A DNA stretch of 64,000 bases from Valencia hispanica (GCA_963556495.2 OY747722.1:19890001-19954000); one strand, 5' to 3'. Numbered from the stretch's first letter, positions 45,807 to 58,805 are shown. Numbers and translations are program-made. The notes: generated by a model from the letters alone, not told the origin.

Positions 45807-46244
45807 AGCACAGTTCTGAATGACAGATGAAATCACTTGAAAACCGCTGTTCTTACAAACATTGACAAGATGTTACAGGGGCATATCATCTATTTTTATT
45901 TTCAAATGACAACTAGAAAGCAAAATTGGTCTAAATTTTATAAAACAAACTTATGTTGATTTCCACCTCAGGACATGATGATATTGACAGGTTTTTTTAG
46001 GGACTTGGATAATCTACAACAGGTTGCAACCAGTTATTCCTACTACATTCCCTCAGTGTTATGTCTTTTACTAAATAAAACTATGTGTCACTGTTTTTCA
46101 CTTGTGCTTCTGTCCTCAGTGTTATTCAAATGCAACTACAAAGTGGATATCATAAGCTTGTAAAGACCCTTTCATCCTTAACAACCCAATAACACCTGGC
46201 TTTTGACATTCTGGCAAAATTACTCCACAGCAGTTGGAGGTATT
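45807..46244. other. intergenic, nothing identified
   Basis: No frame with similarity and no recognised repeat. Confidence 0.35.
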
Positions 46245-47247
46245 TAGTTTCGGTCGGCAGTGATGTAAAGCTAACACCAAGGGGCAAACTCTGCCGGCCG
46301 AATGTGAAGCCTACCCGGAAGTGACAAAAATTGCAGTTCCCCCCTCATCCGCTAGGGGCTGGCTGCAGAAGGAGCAAGTTCCCATTGACTCCCATGTTAA
46401 AAATTGCAACTTCACATCAGAAATATGCATGTTTACATCCTGGTTCAAAAAACTGTTTTAACAGGCCAGGTTTTTTTTATAACTCATCCATTTAGATGTA
46501 ATTTAAGCTTGAAATCATGAATAATAAGGGGCATGTCCTTTTGATTAACAGGTCTCAGATGAGCAGGTTGCTGCCCCCTGCTTGCTCCAAGGAAGACCAC
46601 AGCCTCAGATAGATGTTAACAGTCTCTGCTATTTTATTTCATCAGTTGGGTCTGCAATGTTTGTTCGTGTTCGGATTTTAATACATTTATTGGACAAAGA
46701 TGGCTTGCTGCAATATTGATTGCAGTCTCTGCTCCATTTTTCTTTGGCAAGTAAAATTACACTTCTGCTGTGCATTTAAGAAAATGCTGCTTGGTCAATT
46801 GGTAAAAATGATCACATTTCTTCTTTACATATTGATTATTAAAATTTGTTTTAGTTCAAATTCATATCATTTTAGTAAAAGTAATGGACCAACAAGGCTT
46901 CATGCTGTTATTTGACAAAATTATTGAATCTGCCTCAAAGGCAGAGGGGTAGCAGAGACACTCAAACACGGTTTTCTAGCTAAAAGCGCCCGCTAACCTC
47001 TGTAAAATTCAGCTTCCGGGTTGGCTGAGTTAGCTCTGGCTTCATCGACTCAGAGTGTCAATCATCCGCCCTCACCCTCAAAGCCCCACTCTCAGCTCCA
47101 CCGCATTGCATTTTCCGAGCATGAAGAGACGTGTAACGCAGCCAAGATGGCGGTGGTAGGAACCGCCCAGTTGGCTTCAGTTCAGCTCTTCAGAAACCTA
47201 CGGGTGACGTTATGGGGGCTCCGTCCATCTTTATATACAGTCTATGT
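46245..47247. mobile_element. probable non-autonomous DNA element (right terminus clear)
   Basis: The right end reads gggctccgtccatctttata followed by tacagtctatg, whose reverse complement, starting CATAGACTGTATATAAAG, is a recurrent terminus of non-autonomous fish repeats. The interior holds gene-like but non-coding GC-richer text (agccaagatggcggtggtag). I did not find the matching left terminus; 46,245 is chosen where the sequence character changes. Confidence 0.45.
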
Positions 47248-47389
47248 CTAACACTTGGTTGCTTGAACATGCTCATTTTCCTGAGCGAGTCAACATAACA
47301 CATAAGTAATTCTCTTCAGTTTTGTTTCCAACACCAGGTAAATGCATGATAGGTTTGGCATATACCCTCATTTAGTCGAATCAATTAGG

Positions 47390-47800
47390 ATCACAGCAAA
47401 CATTTGTGAAAAGGTGCAAAACACCAACACTGTACATCATGAGCCCACCCAATTGTTTGTGAAATGTAGTGCTGGCTGTGTCATGATGTGGGGATTGTTA
47501 TCTTTTGCAGGGTTAGGGAAATATGTAAGAGCTATTTAAAAAAAATAAAGTCCAGTCCAAAACCTATTCGATAATCTAGGAAAAAAATTTTTTAAACTGA
47601 TATATGCAGAGAGACACTATCCAATCTGACTAAAATCGGGTATTTTGCAAAGAGGAACAGGCAAAAATGTCAGTCTCCTCGCGTGGAGAGCTAGGAGAGA
47701 CATACTCCAAAAGATTTGCAGCTGTAATTGCAACAACACATGAAACTGTGAAAACAACTCAAGTGGTACGAGTAATTTTCCAAGGCACTGTACATATTTG
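47390..47800 (+). pseudogene. Tc1-like transposase and 3' end relic
   Basis: In + orientation: a frame with KCSAGCVMMWGLLSFAGLGK resembles the [17 protein letters not shown] block of Tc1 transposases. Later come ctatccaatctgactaaaat (compare the P-S-N-L-T-E block), a piece ending in YSKRFAAVIAT, and the terminus ttccaaggcactgtacat near 47,780-47,800. The middle, including the second catalytic Asp, is missing. Confidence 0.6.
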
Positions 47801-48064
47801 TGGTTAAGCTTTGCAAACTCACCAAAACAATTTTACACAGTTTATTAATTGCAATTTGGGCTGTGGTCCAGCAGAGTAAGGCAACCATTTCCACAGTAGT
47901 TCAAGAGTCCACATGGAGCAGCTGTTACCCTGTTAAAGAATGTAAATTAATGCATTTTTCCTGCATGTAATGTCTCCTTTGTTTTAGCTTGCTTAAACAG
48001 GACCCAACTCAACATTAAAGTAGCAAGCTGCAGAACAATGTAATGAAGAAGAAAGTAGCACCAT

Positions 48065-48268
48065 TTATTTAAGATTCCTGTTAATTTTGTTGATTGGATC
48101 AGGACATCCACACCCTCTTCCAGGAAAGATTTTCTTCTTAGTCCTTGCAGGTCCTTCTGGAGGTATGATATCAGATGACACATTCCCACACTTCCAGTCA
48201 AGCATGGCAGAGTAGGTCAGGTGATTAACACAGTGTGATCTGGTCTTACACGTGCCTCTCTGCCAGAA
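48065..48268 (-). CDS. candidate terminal coding exon, Cys-containing protein, unidentified
   Basis: On the minus strand an AG at 48,269-48,270 is followed by an open 67-codon segment ending in TAA (48,065-48,067). It has five Cys (GTCKTRSHC, LDWKCGN, GRGCGCPDP) and a basic stretch ARTKKKIFPG. The composition looks like real protein and not like a random frame, and the frame is not a shadow of any transposon that I recognise. The polypyrimidine tract is weak (TG-rich) and borders an AT microsatellite. No upstream exon is established; a possible one is at 48,445-48,627. I do not recognise the family. It might be a secreted-protein exon, a pseudogene or chance. Confidence 0.35.
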   Translation of the reverse strand, partial: FWQRGTCKTRSHCVNHLTYSAMLDWKCGNVSSDIIPPEGPARTKKKIFPGRGCGCPDPINKINRNLK

Positions 48269-48287
48269 CTGGTCCACACAGACACAC

Positions 48288-48289
<2 letters not shown>

Positions 48290-48348
<59 letters not shown>
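48290..48348. repeat. (TA)n microsatellite
   Basis: About 29 TA units next to the candidate exon. The Tyr-Ile frames across it are artefacts. Confidence 0.95.
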
Positions 48349-48349
<1 letters not shown>

Positions 48350-48629
48350 CTTAAGAGAAGACAAGCCCAGACTGCTCACTGGATTAAGATGAATATCAGA
48401 TCCCTGTGAGAAAAAAAAGGGCTAAAAAGCTACAGCAGAATCTCTCAAAGGAAAAGAGAACATATGCTGCATTCCTTTGTTCCGAACATTACGTTTTCAG
48501 TTAGAAACTTAACTGGAAGGTCATATTTTGTCTTGATTGTACTGGTACACCGCAGTGCTATAAGCTCCTGGATGGGTGCAGGTGCTCTGTGTAAACTGTG
48601 AATGGAGTGTGTCTTGCGCTTCTGCACTA

Positions 48630-51600
48630 GGTGCTTTGAGACACTGCAAGGCTGACCACTCTCAAAACTAATTACATTCAGTTAGAGGCAAAGCTTGTTT
48701 TATTTTTGACAAAAACAACCCATGACAACCTGTTCCTTTTATGGAAATAGATTCTCCACCTTAGATGAATACTAGCTATCCTTGACCTTCAACCAAAGTT
48801 CTGGTGATGGACTACATGTATAATAGGACTACTGTGGGGTCTCTGAGTTTTGTGAATTGTCTGTCAAATTGATGCTCCCAGCGAGACTCATTTATTGTAA
48901 GAACACTCTTCCCCCCCCGGGAGTCTTTCTTTTATACGTCGACAATAAAGGGTGAGAATGAAGCGTCAGAGAAGTACAGCGCCGTCAGGTGAAGGGAGTG
49001 ACAACAGCCATTTTACAGTCAAAAAGATCAGCTTTAGAAATGCTTTTGATAGCACATATTGGTGGCCAGTGATGAGGATATGCATATTTGTGTCTGCAGA
49101 AAAAGAAACTGTGGATAAAGAGGAAATCTGAAACTAATCCATTTCCCACAAGAGTCGGCCTGTCTTCATCTCAGTATCACAAATTCACAATACCACAGCC
49201 ACATGTTCAAGATCTGGCTGGCAAGTAAACAAACAAGCGTTTGTGATGTTTATAGTCTCTGGCTTGAGGTTTTACCATTGAGCATTCAGTTTCATCATGA
49301 AAAGTACTGCTGAACCACCCCTTCGAGCACAATGCTGATTGAGTACAGATTCCTTTGTAACAATAGACAGGATCGAAGTGAAAGAAAGTCCAACTGTTAT
49401 GCCAAACACAAAGGCTTGGTTTTTGTTTAGAACAATACAAAGGAGGAGGCTAAAATCTGACATGTCTATCAATAAATTGCACAGTCTAGAGGCATGGGTT
49501 TTCATTTTTAAAGCATGCAGGTATCAAAACATTACACTCACTACACTAATTGGACACCTCAGCTCATGGCTTCAGCTTAGGATCAGGTATATCAGTGCAA
49601 ACAATATTTAGAGCAAAATTCAGAACAAGTGGAAAAACCTTTCAAGTATGGTGGTCCTTGTTACAGGGTGGTTGGTTATTAGTGTCACAAGCCATCATCT
49701 TCAGCCTGGATTAAATATCCTTAAAAGAGCCCGAGCAATGTCCTTGAGTGGGCTGAGGCTTCCAAATAAAACATGTGACATTGTCTTAATGCTGATGGCT
49801 TTTCCTCTTCTCCTTGGGAATGTGAAATGTACTGCACCAAGGTAAAGGCTTTGTTATGGTCATTGATATATACCATCATAAAACCATTAATGATTCAACT
49901 TTATACTGAATCAAGGAATACAAGTAAAAAAAAAAAGTAGCAGACTCCCCAGAAACACAAAAAACTTTTATTGGTTAGGTGAATTTATTTGGCTTACTCA
50001 AATTAGTGGACTACCTAGAAACATAGTGGACTCACCAAACTCTACAAATTCAAATTATTGAGTTGAATCTGTTTACTAACTGTACATGTAGTTAATCTAA
50101 AAAAATTGAGTTAACAGATTCCTTGGGAACAGAGGACACTAGCAACTCAGATCACTAGGCACTTTAGGTGTCCTCGACTCGCCTGCTTAAAAATAAAATA
50201 AAAGTAAAATAAGCATGCATAAAGTATAAATTCTGTATGCAAACTACATATATGCTGTTTTTGTTTTGAAAAACCTGTCAACCATTGTTAGTGGAAAATG
50301 TTATTTTATGCAAAAAAAAAAAAAAAAATAGATTTTTAAAACAATGACTGAAGAATTTCTTAACAAAACTAAAGTGGTGAGCACAGTAGTTGAAACACAT
50401 TTATTCTCAGGTCCGTCAACTTAAATTTAAGTGATCAGACTAAAAATACAATATGAGTACCTGCTGATTTCTTTTATAAACTTTTATATTTCTATTTAAT
50501 GATTTATTTTTGCATAACATTGACTGCATTGGTGTGGAAGGTATACAATTTGACAGGTTGTGGTCTTTCCAAATTAGCACCTAGTATGTGTTTTTTCATA
50601 CATTCCATGTTTCAGAGTTTTTAAACATTGGCCAGAACAAGGCGTTATCTTGAAATCCCCCACTCAGTCTAAATCCTCAGAGATTGTGTGCTTTAGACTA
50701 AACAGATTTTCCTGCCAGCATAAGATATCCCCTACCTGTACAGGGCTACTTGGAATTCAAAAGTAATTTGTTCCATCAAAGCTGTAATAATGTTGGTATG
50801 ATTTTTTTTGAAGACATATTTTGAACTATTAAAAGCACGTGTGAATAAGGATTCCACTAAAAGGAAACTTTTTTTTTTTTAAATCAGCATTTTCAACTCA
50901 TCTAACCTCGACATGCTCTCATTTTGGTCTTTAATATCAATGATTTTTTTGGACCAGCTGTCTCTGTTCACATGATGGATCTTTTTTCATTTGAGTAATA
51001 TCAACAGTAAATGCATTCCATATGGCTCATCCTGCACACCTGGTGGGAAAGATTTCAAACTTTCCCAAAATCCGAGTCGAAGCTAGGAGACATCTTCATT
51101 CTCTAATACATTTGTTTTTAAACCCACATGAATTCCCATAAAACTTTAAACGACATTTTGATAACTACACATGTTGACGGGTCTTATTGTTACAAGCTGA
51201 CATATATCCTGGTCTCTAATTGTGAATGTATACTGATCTAATGCACCGTCTCAAATTAAAAAGCACAGCTTCTCAGATGGGAAATAAAAATAAGCTCCCA
51301 CTTGAAAACTGAATATTATTGCATCCATTTCTGCGATCTTGTTAAACAGTACCTAAACCTTTGAAACATCAACCAAGCTTAAAAACCTATTTAGCAAATC
51401 TAATTGGCACTTTTGGATCTTTGTATCAACATTGTCACAGATCTAACACGGGGAACATAAAACATGCCAGAACCCATCTGCTGTTTGTTAAAGGCAGAAT
51501 CACACTGTAATGGCAGTAGTGTGCTCCCCAACTAAATCCTTGCATACCCTGCAATTTTCCAGGGATAACTCAGGCACTGCTTCCACACCAGGGTCAGACA

Positions 51601-53950
51601 CAAACACAAGGGCATCATTTAAAGTCTGGGACTAAGTTCAGGGCAAGTTCAAGGGATGCAGGGCATCATTTTCACAATTAGTCTTGCATTAACTACTTAG
51701 GTCCTCTGTTGTCAAAAGCAAAGGCCTTAATCATGATAGTGTTTATTAGTTTTATTGTGGTATTATTAACCTCAATAAGAGTTAGATTCTCACGGGATGA
51801 CAATCTGGAGTGAAATAACCATTATATGAAGCTATTCACTCAAAAGCTAAAAAATAAAAATGTATAACTTGATCATGCTTTTATTTAAAATAGTGCAACA
51901 GCAGTCATTATTAAAACATTCATAGTCAGTTATGTTATCTACATTTTTGTTATTTTGAGTTTTATTTTCTGACTTAGTCTGCCTGGTTGTTCAAGTAGCA
52001 AACTTGCACTCCACTGCTTTGCAGACATGGTGCTCAAAGCTACCTACTGTAGATTTAAAACAGCATTACCTTGATAAAGGTGACGGGTGGTGCTCATTTA
52101 GCTTCTTCACCGTGACAGTGCTTGTTTATTGACACCAGAAATATTCTCAAACAACCAAATCAGTTTTTGTTGTTTTTTTTATAGTTGAGGGATAGCTTTT
52201 TGGCATTCTCCCAGCCAGCACTCTGGGAGTTAATGGGAATAAGTAGGGGAGGGGTGAGGTCACTTTGTTTTATGCTTTGTACAGATAAGGAAAATTAGTA
52301 TTTTTTCAATATTATGCAAAAGACTTTAACCACATGAACGCTGATTTAAAATGGTAGTAGTTCCGAAACAGTAACCTTTGCAGAACTTAATACTTGATAC
52401 TAACAACCAGTCCAACCCAAGCACACCGGAAAAGGTGGCCTATGTTAGTGTCAGTTTATTCTGTCAGAGTAGTTATTGGTGTATGCAATTGTTAAAAGAG
52501 CAAGTTGCTCAACTTAAAGTGCAGTATGCCTTCCTGGCTAGTTGCAACTTTCAAATTTGCAAACATTCGAGGAGGATATAAAGGATGCTATAACATCCCA
52601 TACTGAACTGACTTCTGTGTGTTTACATTTTTAAGTAAAGCTAGATTGCATGTGAAGAAGAATACATTGTAATCTCTGCCATCATTCAGATTTGATTCAT
52701 GTGTTCTATTTGCAAATTACAGGTCGCAGTTTTAAATTATACAGTATGAAAAACATTTGATTTTACATCATGCTATTCCCACAGTTTAAAGTAATTTTAA
52801 TGATGACACAATGTTGTAGTGGGCTGAGTTCCCCCCAACCTGTTGTTGCTCATTGACTTGCAGCTGGCTGAAAGACAGGCATAGAGTAAAAAGCCTTAAT
52901 AAAAGTTTTATTTTGTTTTCATAGACTGGTCTATGCCTAATGTATGAGTTTTTTGCTGTACTTCCAATGATTAGTAATGCTTTCTTTCAAGCACGTGAAT
53001 AAGACTTGCACCTTTGCTTTACAAACAGCTCTACAATTCGACAGGTTGAAGTTAGTAGCCATTTTGTGGTGGTTTGGAATACTGGAAATATAAAGTATAG
53101 ATTATATCTTTTGCTTGCAACATTATGTTTCTTTGTCTTTGGTTACTTGAGGAAGCAAGGACAAGAAAAGGTTTATTTCTGTCCAGGTTCTTTTATACTT
53201 CATATGTAACACAAGTTTAGGACTACTGGGAAGCCCATGCCCACTGTGAATTTCTAACTATCACACAAAAGTCACACAATAGATACCAGAAACGTTCTTC
53301 CCAGATAACCTTTTGAGAACAAATTGTAAGAACTATCAAAATTGCACTGTAAACAAGAAAAAAATTATGCCGTTTTATTTTTGCAGCAGGACAGAGAACA
53401 AAAATCAAGTAATTTGTAGGCATTTTTCCTGCTACCTAGTATATAATCCAAATATGCTGTGCTGTCTATGTGTCATTAGCTTTGTGTGTTGAGAGCAAGA
53501 GAAGAAGGAATGATTCATTATTTCTGTCAGAAGTTCCATTCATTTTAAAAGGTAAAGCAAGATGGTAAAATTTGGTAAATAGCCTGTCATTAATTTTTCC
53601 AGACACAACTTCAGGTTCAACATCTAGTAAAGCTGCTGATCATGGAAAAGCAAAGAAAAAATTTGTACCATAATCTTCGGACTATAAGCTGTTTTGTTTT
53701 TTTTCACATGCTTTGGACCCTGCATCCTATACAACGATGTGGCTAATTTATAGATTTTTTTACTGACCAACAGTACCCGGGGGGCATTATAGCAGGAAGC
53801 ACAAAAGTGAGACAGAGGATTGGGGGGAATATTATGGGCCGAAGAAGGCCCTCCCTGTAGTTTTTGTGCACATCTTAGAATACACAAAGAAATGCAGCTT
53901 TTAAGTTAAAGGCAATTGAGCTGGCAGTCAAAGAAGGAATTAGAAGTACT
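48630..53950. other. long intergenic stretch without supported genes
   Basis: Small frames (49,207-49,505 minus, 49,339-49,611 plus, 52,378-52,581 plus, 53,006-53,209 plus) have no recognisable domains. Poly(A) runs occur near 50,311-50,328. No RNA gene seen. Confidence 0.4.
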
Positions 53951-53954
53951 GCAC

Positions 53955-54328
53955 GTAAGAAAAACAGCCCCAAAGCATGATGTTTCCACCCCCATCCTTC
54001 ACAGTGGGTATGGTGTTCTTTGGATGCAACTCAGCATTCTTTCTCCTCCAAACACGACAAGTAGAGTTTTTACCAAAAGTTCTATTTTGGTTTCATCTAA
54101 CCATATGACAGTCTCCCAATCCTCTTTTGGATCACCCAAATGCTCTCTGGCAAACTTCAGATGGGCCTGGACATGTACTGGCTTAAGCAGGGGGACAAGT
54201 CTGGCACTGTAGAATTTGAGTCCATGGCGGCGTAGTCTGTTACTTTGATCCCAGACCACGGGGTGAGATCTTGCGTGGGGCCCTTGTGTTGGTGGCTGAC
54301 TTAATACTTTTTTACCCCACTCTGCAGA

Positions 54329-54330
<2 letters not shown>
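53955..54330 (-). pseudogene. Tc1-like transposase fragment, third family
   Basis: Minus-strand frame 54,259-53,999 reads WDQSNRLRRHGLKFYSARL, then LKPVHVQAHLKFAREHLGDP, then [15 protein letters not shown]. This is the second DNA-binding subdomain and the first catalytic Asp of a Tc1 family distinct from the other copies; the usual Ser before DET is Leu here. The conserved LRRHGLK and FAREHLGDP pieces are intact. The C-terminal two thirds are missing, and the N-terminal side is joined by a deletion to 5' terminal sequence (gctgacttaatactttttta). Confidence 0.8.

Positions 54331-54333
<3 letters not shown>

Positions 54334-54380
<47 letters not shown>
54334..54380. repeat. (TA)n microsatellite
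   Basis: About 23 TA units. Confidence 0.95.
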
Positions 54381-54384
<4 letters not shown>

Positions 54385-56855
54385 AAATGGGAGGCCCAAT
54401 GAAAAGGACACTGGGGAGAGCAAAGGGTAAGGGATGAAGGCAAGGGTGAGAAAAAGGAGATACTGAGGGGGGTAGTATGATTAAGACTGAGGAAGAAGGG
54501 GTTTTGAGGAGGGGGGTGGTTAAAAATGTCTGGGATAGATTATCTTTAGAGGGTAATCAATCTTCCTTCAGATTTTAGATTGGGGCTGTGGGGCATAATG
54601 CATGGATGTACATAGACAGACGAATGCATCCACATGCAAACAAACCCGCCGAGAGTTCACCCCTCTTAACCTTGTCTGCTTTTTTCATTGTAATAATTTG
54701 ATCTCTACATACACCGTCTGCCATTTTACAGTCTAATGTAATAGCTTTGTTCTTCCAAGGTGGGTGTTTTAGGCTGGGATCCCCTTAGACATATGGCTGC
54801 AATTTTGAAAATTAAAAAGAAGAAGAGACACAGCAAAGCAGACGAAGAAAAACGGTATGCTTTGTTCCATTTTACAAGGAACGTGAGGATGCATTTTTCT
54901 CTATTGAGAATCCCAGAATGCAGCTGGGTAAAAGATGGTTCTGCATTGTATCAACAACTCAGAGCTCTGTAAACTGTGGCATCCTGACTGGAATTCCCAC
55001 CATATTTGTAATCAGACCTTCAGTGAAAAGTGTCCGGCTCTCCTTTGAAGAAAACTTTGATGATGGAAAATACCCATGCTTTATTTAGTTCCTGTTGGTT
55101 CCTGTCTTCATTACAAAACCAGAACCAAATGGAATCTTTGGATGTTTTATTAATTACTATAGATGTCCTGATGACAGACTTTGAAAGCTGTGGCAGTGAA
55201 AGACTACAGCAGTAGGTATAAGGCAGACTTAAAGTCAAAATATGCTGAGGGGGGGTGGGAATGATTTAACCATCCTGACCTGCAAACGTTAATATAAACC
55301 TTATTTGGATGATTGAAATAGAAATTCAAATCAAACTTTATTGATTGAACATAACTTGAGCACCTAAAACTTTGTTTCAAATGTGCAATATATGCTTTTA
55401 GTTAACCATTGAGGATCAGGCCAGAGTCAGAGTCTAAAACCTGACACAAAACTGAGAGAATACCTTTACTTGGAGCCTAATTTTTTTGGTTTTTATATCT
55501 AGGTTATAGCCTACTTATACCAGCCTCTTTTTACAACTGTTTAAATGCTTGTTATGACAAATCAGCCAATTATATGGCAACAACTCAACACATTTAGGAA
55601 CAAGATGACGACAACCATTTAATTTTCAATCTTCTACTTCTCCATAACAAACTCCAACTGATACTATACCAGGACGAGGTTGCATACAACCAATTCAGTT
55701 TGTTCAGCATCAGTTGGTTCAAATGGGGATCAGAACAATTGATGGTTTTACTGGGGGAAAGTTTTCAAATATATATATAGAATTGGATTACTCTTGAGAT
55801 TTGAGCAGCTTTATGATTGTTTCTCATTGGGATCGTTAAGCAATGACTTTTTTACAGTTTTAAGTTAGCAGTAGAAAGAAACAAAATGATGAGTAAGGGC
55901 ATGGGTATGAAAGGGGGGCATGAATTAGCAAAGAGGTACATCAACCCAGAGCTCTCTTGCTAAACAAATGGAGCAGTAAATCTCCCTTTTGCAAAATGTC
56001 GAGGTTAGCATAGGCAAGGTATGCATCATACCAACTTAGGTCTCTTGGACCCTAACCTGACCGAGTTACTTGGTATACTATTAAGACCCACTTTTCACAA
56101 AAGCAAAGCCTCCTCAGTCGAGATATGTATTTGAACTGTGATACTAAGGTGAATGAGTTTCATGTGTTGCCTTTTCAAGGGTTTTGAAAATATTCATCCC
56201 AATGAAGAAAAGGCTCTCTGTTAAAAGGCCGACAAAAGGTGGCTTCATGCTGAGATAAATTGAAGCCATGGATTTTCAGTTTTAAAACCTAAAACCCTGA
56301 AAATATTTTTTTTAATGCTGAGTCAGAGTAATTGATTCACAAAGTGGTGGACAGCATTCAACAGGTTCTGGAAGATTAGGATTTTTTTTTATTTTGTGTG
56401 TCCACCACTAAGCAATGTTATAAATATAATGGGAAATGATGTGTGTGGTGCAAGATCTTACAAATACTCTACAGGATGTGAGAGAGGGCATTGAAAGAAG
56501 ACCTATACCCTTGGCCTCATACATGTTTCCAGATGTGAGATCTTTCCAAGGATCTGTCTTTTTTTTATCATTCCTTCCTGTTCTGAAGAGGAACCTCAGC
56601 AAAGTGACTCGTACTCATGAGTGGACAGAAAATGAATGCAATGATGCTGGCTGTTAAGACTAAGTCCCCCAAATCTACTCGAGCTCTATCAGATTTTAAA
56701 ACCTACAAAGAAAACTTTCTGAGCTGGAAAACATGTACATAGTTTAGAGTCTGTCTCTGCTGAATTTGGACTTATTTCAAAGCATTGGATAGCGTGTCTT
56801 TGGACTTGGCAACTTTTAGTAGATCACATTTCATCTCTCACCTTTTTCTTTGAGA
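54381..56855. other. intergenic, no gene supported
   Basis: Contains G-rich and AT-rich patches. Frames such as 54,760-54,972 and 56,436-56,657 show no domain. Confidence 0.4.
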
Positions 56856-56856
56856 T

Positions 56857-57158
56857 ACACACACACACACACACACACACACGCACGTCTTACTATCCTT
56901 GTGTTGACTTTGTATTGACTTCCATTGATGTTACTATGCCTAACCCAGACACTTTCCCTAAACCTAACCATTACTGATACATGCCTAACCCTAACCTTAA
57001 CCTAAACCTAATTCACACCATACCTCTAAACCTAACTAGTAGAGTTTAATAGCTAGTTAAACATTGTGGGGACCAGGCAAAATGTCCTCACAACTACAAA
57101 TGTCCACACAAGGGTGGTGGGCTGTCAAAGGTTGGTCCTCACAAGTATAGCTATACAT

Positions 57159-57218
<60 letters not shown>
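56857..57218. repeat. fish interspersed repeat with telomere-like motifs, flanked by (AC)n
   Basis: (AC)n tracts at 56,857-56,882 and 57,161-57,218 bracket a core with irregular cctaaccctaacc-type motifs (56,930-57,040) and ttgtggggaccaggcaaaat then gtcctcacaagtatag. This composition recurs across teleost genomes. The motifs are degenerate and internal. Confidence 0.7.
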
Positions 57219-57220
<2 letters not shown>

Positions 57221-57529
57221 TGCGGCCTCCTGTCTGTGATGGATAAGATGTCTGCTGAGAGTTTTATCTGATTTTTCCAGCATGGTTGTGTTGACTGTGG
57301 CTTTCCTTGGCTTAACTTTAGCATCTCTTGTGCTTCATCCCTCTTTGTTCTACTTCACTTTCACTCTCTTAATTTAACTTTTTTTCTGTCACAAGTTTCA
57401 GATCATCAAATAAATTTTCATATCAGAGACAGAACCAGTGTAAATGCAGAATGCATGTGTAATGATGTGACGAAGTACTTTGTTTTCAAGTTGTGCCACC
57501 CTGAATAAAGTGCTGACGTGCTCCTGGAG

Positions 57530-57775
57530 TAACTTTGTAGAAAGGTCACTCCTGGGAAGCTCCACCCATGCCCCCCAGTCAGTTTTAGATGTGTCTCTGC
57601 TCCAACACAGCTGATTCAAATGGTCCAACTACCTCCTCAGCATGTCAAAGTTCTGCAGAGGTTCTGCTAATGAGCCATCATTTGATACAGGTGTGCTGCA
57701 CCAGGAGAGAACTAAAACATGCAGGAGACCAGCCCTTGAGGACCAGAGTTGGGCACCCCTGTTCTAGGGCCTTAA
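57530..57775. repeat. common fish non-autonomous repeat
   Basis: Motifs acacagctgattcaaatgg, cctcctcagcatgt, tttgatacaggtgtgctgc and gagttgggcacccctg occur in the order seen in a widespread teleost repeat that I cannot name with certainty (possibly hAT-derived). Confidence 0.55.
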
Positions 57776-58189
57776 CAATGGCTTTGGAACAACTTAAAGA
57801 CAGACCATGACTATGTTTCTCCTCTGCTCTTGAATTTCTTTAGATTGAGGTATGATGTGATGCTTGTCTTTATACTTCACGTTGTCAGACAATATCTAAT
57901 TTGGTGGCTTGTTGATTTTATAGGTCTGTCATTAATCAGTCCTGGATAGGGCTAGAGAAATTATGTGAAAAATGTGATTACACTTAATGTAAATGCAACT
58001 GTTTTTTTCCCTCTGAAATTATAGGCTCTATAAGTCTATTTAAAGCAACTGGGGGTTGAGCATAACAGAAATTAGTTGTGGTCTATAACATTAAATGTGG
58101 TAAACCTATTCCATTATATAAATTATGATTTGAGTATTCAGGAAACATAATATAATATATCCCAAAAATGTTAAAGAAGCTTTGTCATG

Positions 58190-58805
58190 TTAAGTGTTTG
58201 AAAAGACCCGAATGCAGCGAATTATGAAATTAAAATTTATTAAACAAAAGAACAAGAAACTTACATAAACTCGGGAGGATGAGAGGAAAAATGTAGCGAC
58301 GGATGTACAGGACAGGGATGTCTGACGACGAACCAGCGAGTTGTGACTGTCAGAGGAAGGCTTAAGTATACTGAGGAGGTGTGTAAGTGGCAGGGAGAAG
58401 GCTAAGGGCTAATTAGGAGAAGCAGTTGCAGGTGAGAGGGAGAGAGCAGGTGGAAACAATCAGTAGCTGGGACAGAAGGCAGAATGGCTAGGGAAACTGA
58501 GAGGAAGGCCAAGAGCAAAACATAAAGATTAGACAGAGAACTATACTAAAGAGGAATAAGGACTAACTATGAACCTAAGAGAGGATTAGAGCGAAGAAAA
58601 CAGAACTAAGGAAATAAACCTACAAGGAAGAATTCTTTAAAGAGGGAACAAACATAATAACATAAGAGCACCATATGAGCACCTGAGGGTGAAAAAACGT
58701 AGTGGAAGGAAATAACACAAGTGACAACAAAATCTCCAAGTAGTAACTAAAGGAATAAGGTGAAATGAATAAGGAAAGGAAATAACTAAAACCTCACATC
58801 GTAAC
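58190..58805. repeat. second copy of the interspersed repeat that hosts the Nimb-type LINE
   Basis: Colinear with 7,975-8,275 joined to 13,788-14,405. It begins near a tgaaaagacccgaatgcagc motif and includes gcaggtgagagggagagagc and gcacctgagggtgaaaa. Purine-rich with no frame. This copy is uninterrupted and serves as the empty-site reference for the LINE insertion. Confidence 0.7.

Noticed and set aside
56930..57040. True telomeric array
   Set aside because: The CCTAAC units are irregular and embedded in a dispersed repeat; there is no long perfect TTAGGG/CCCTAA run.
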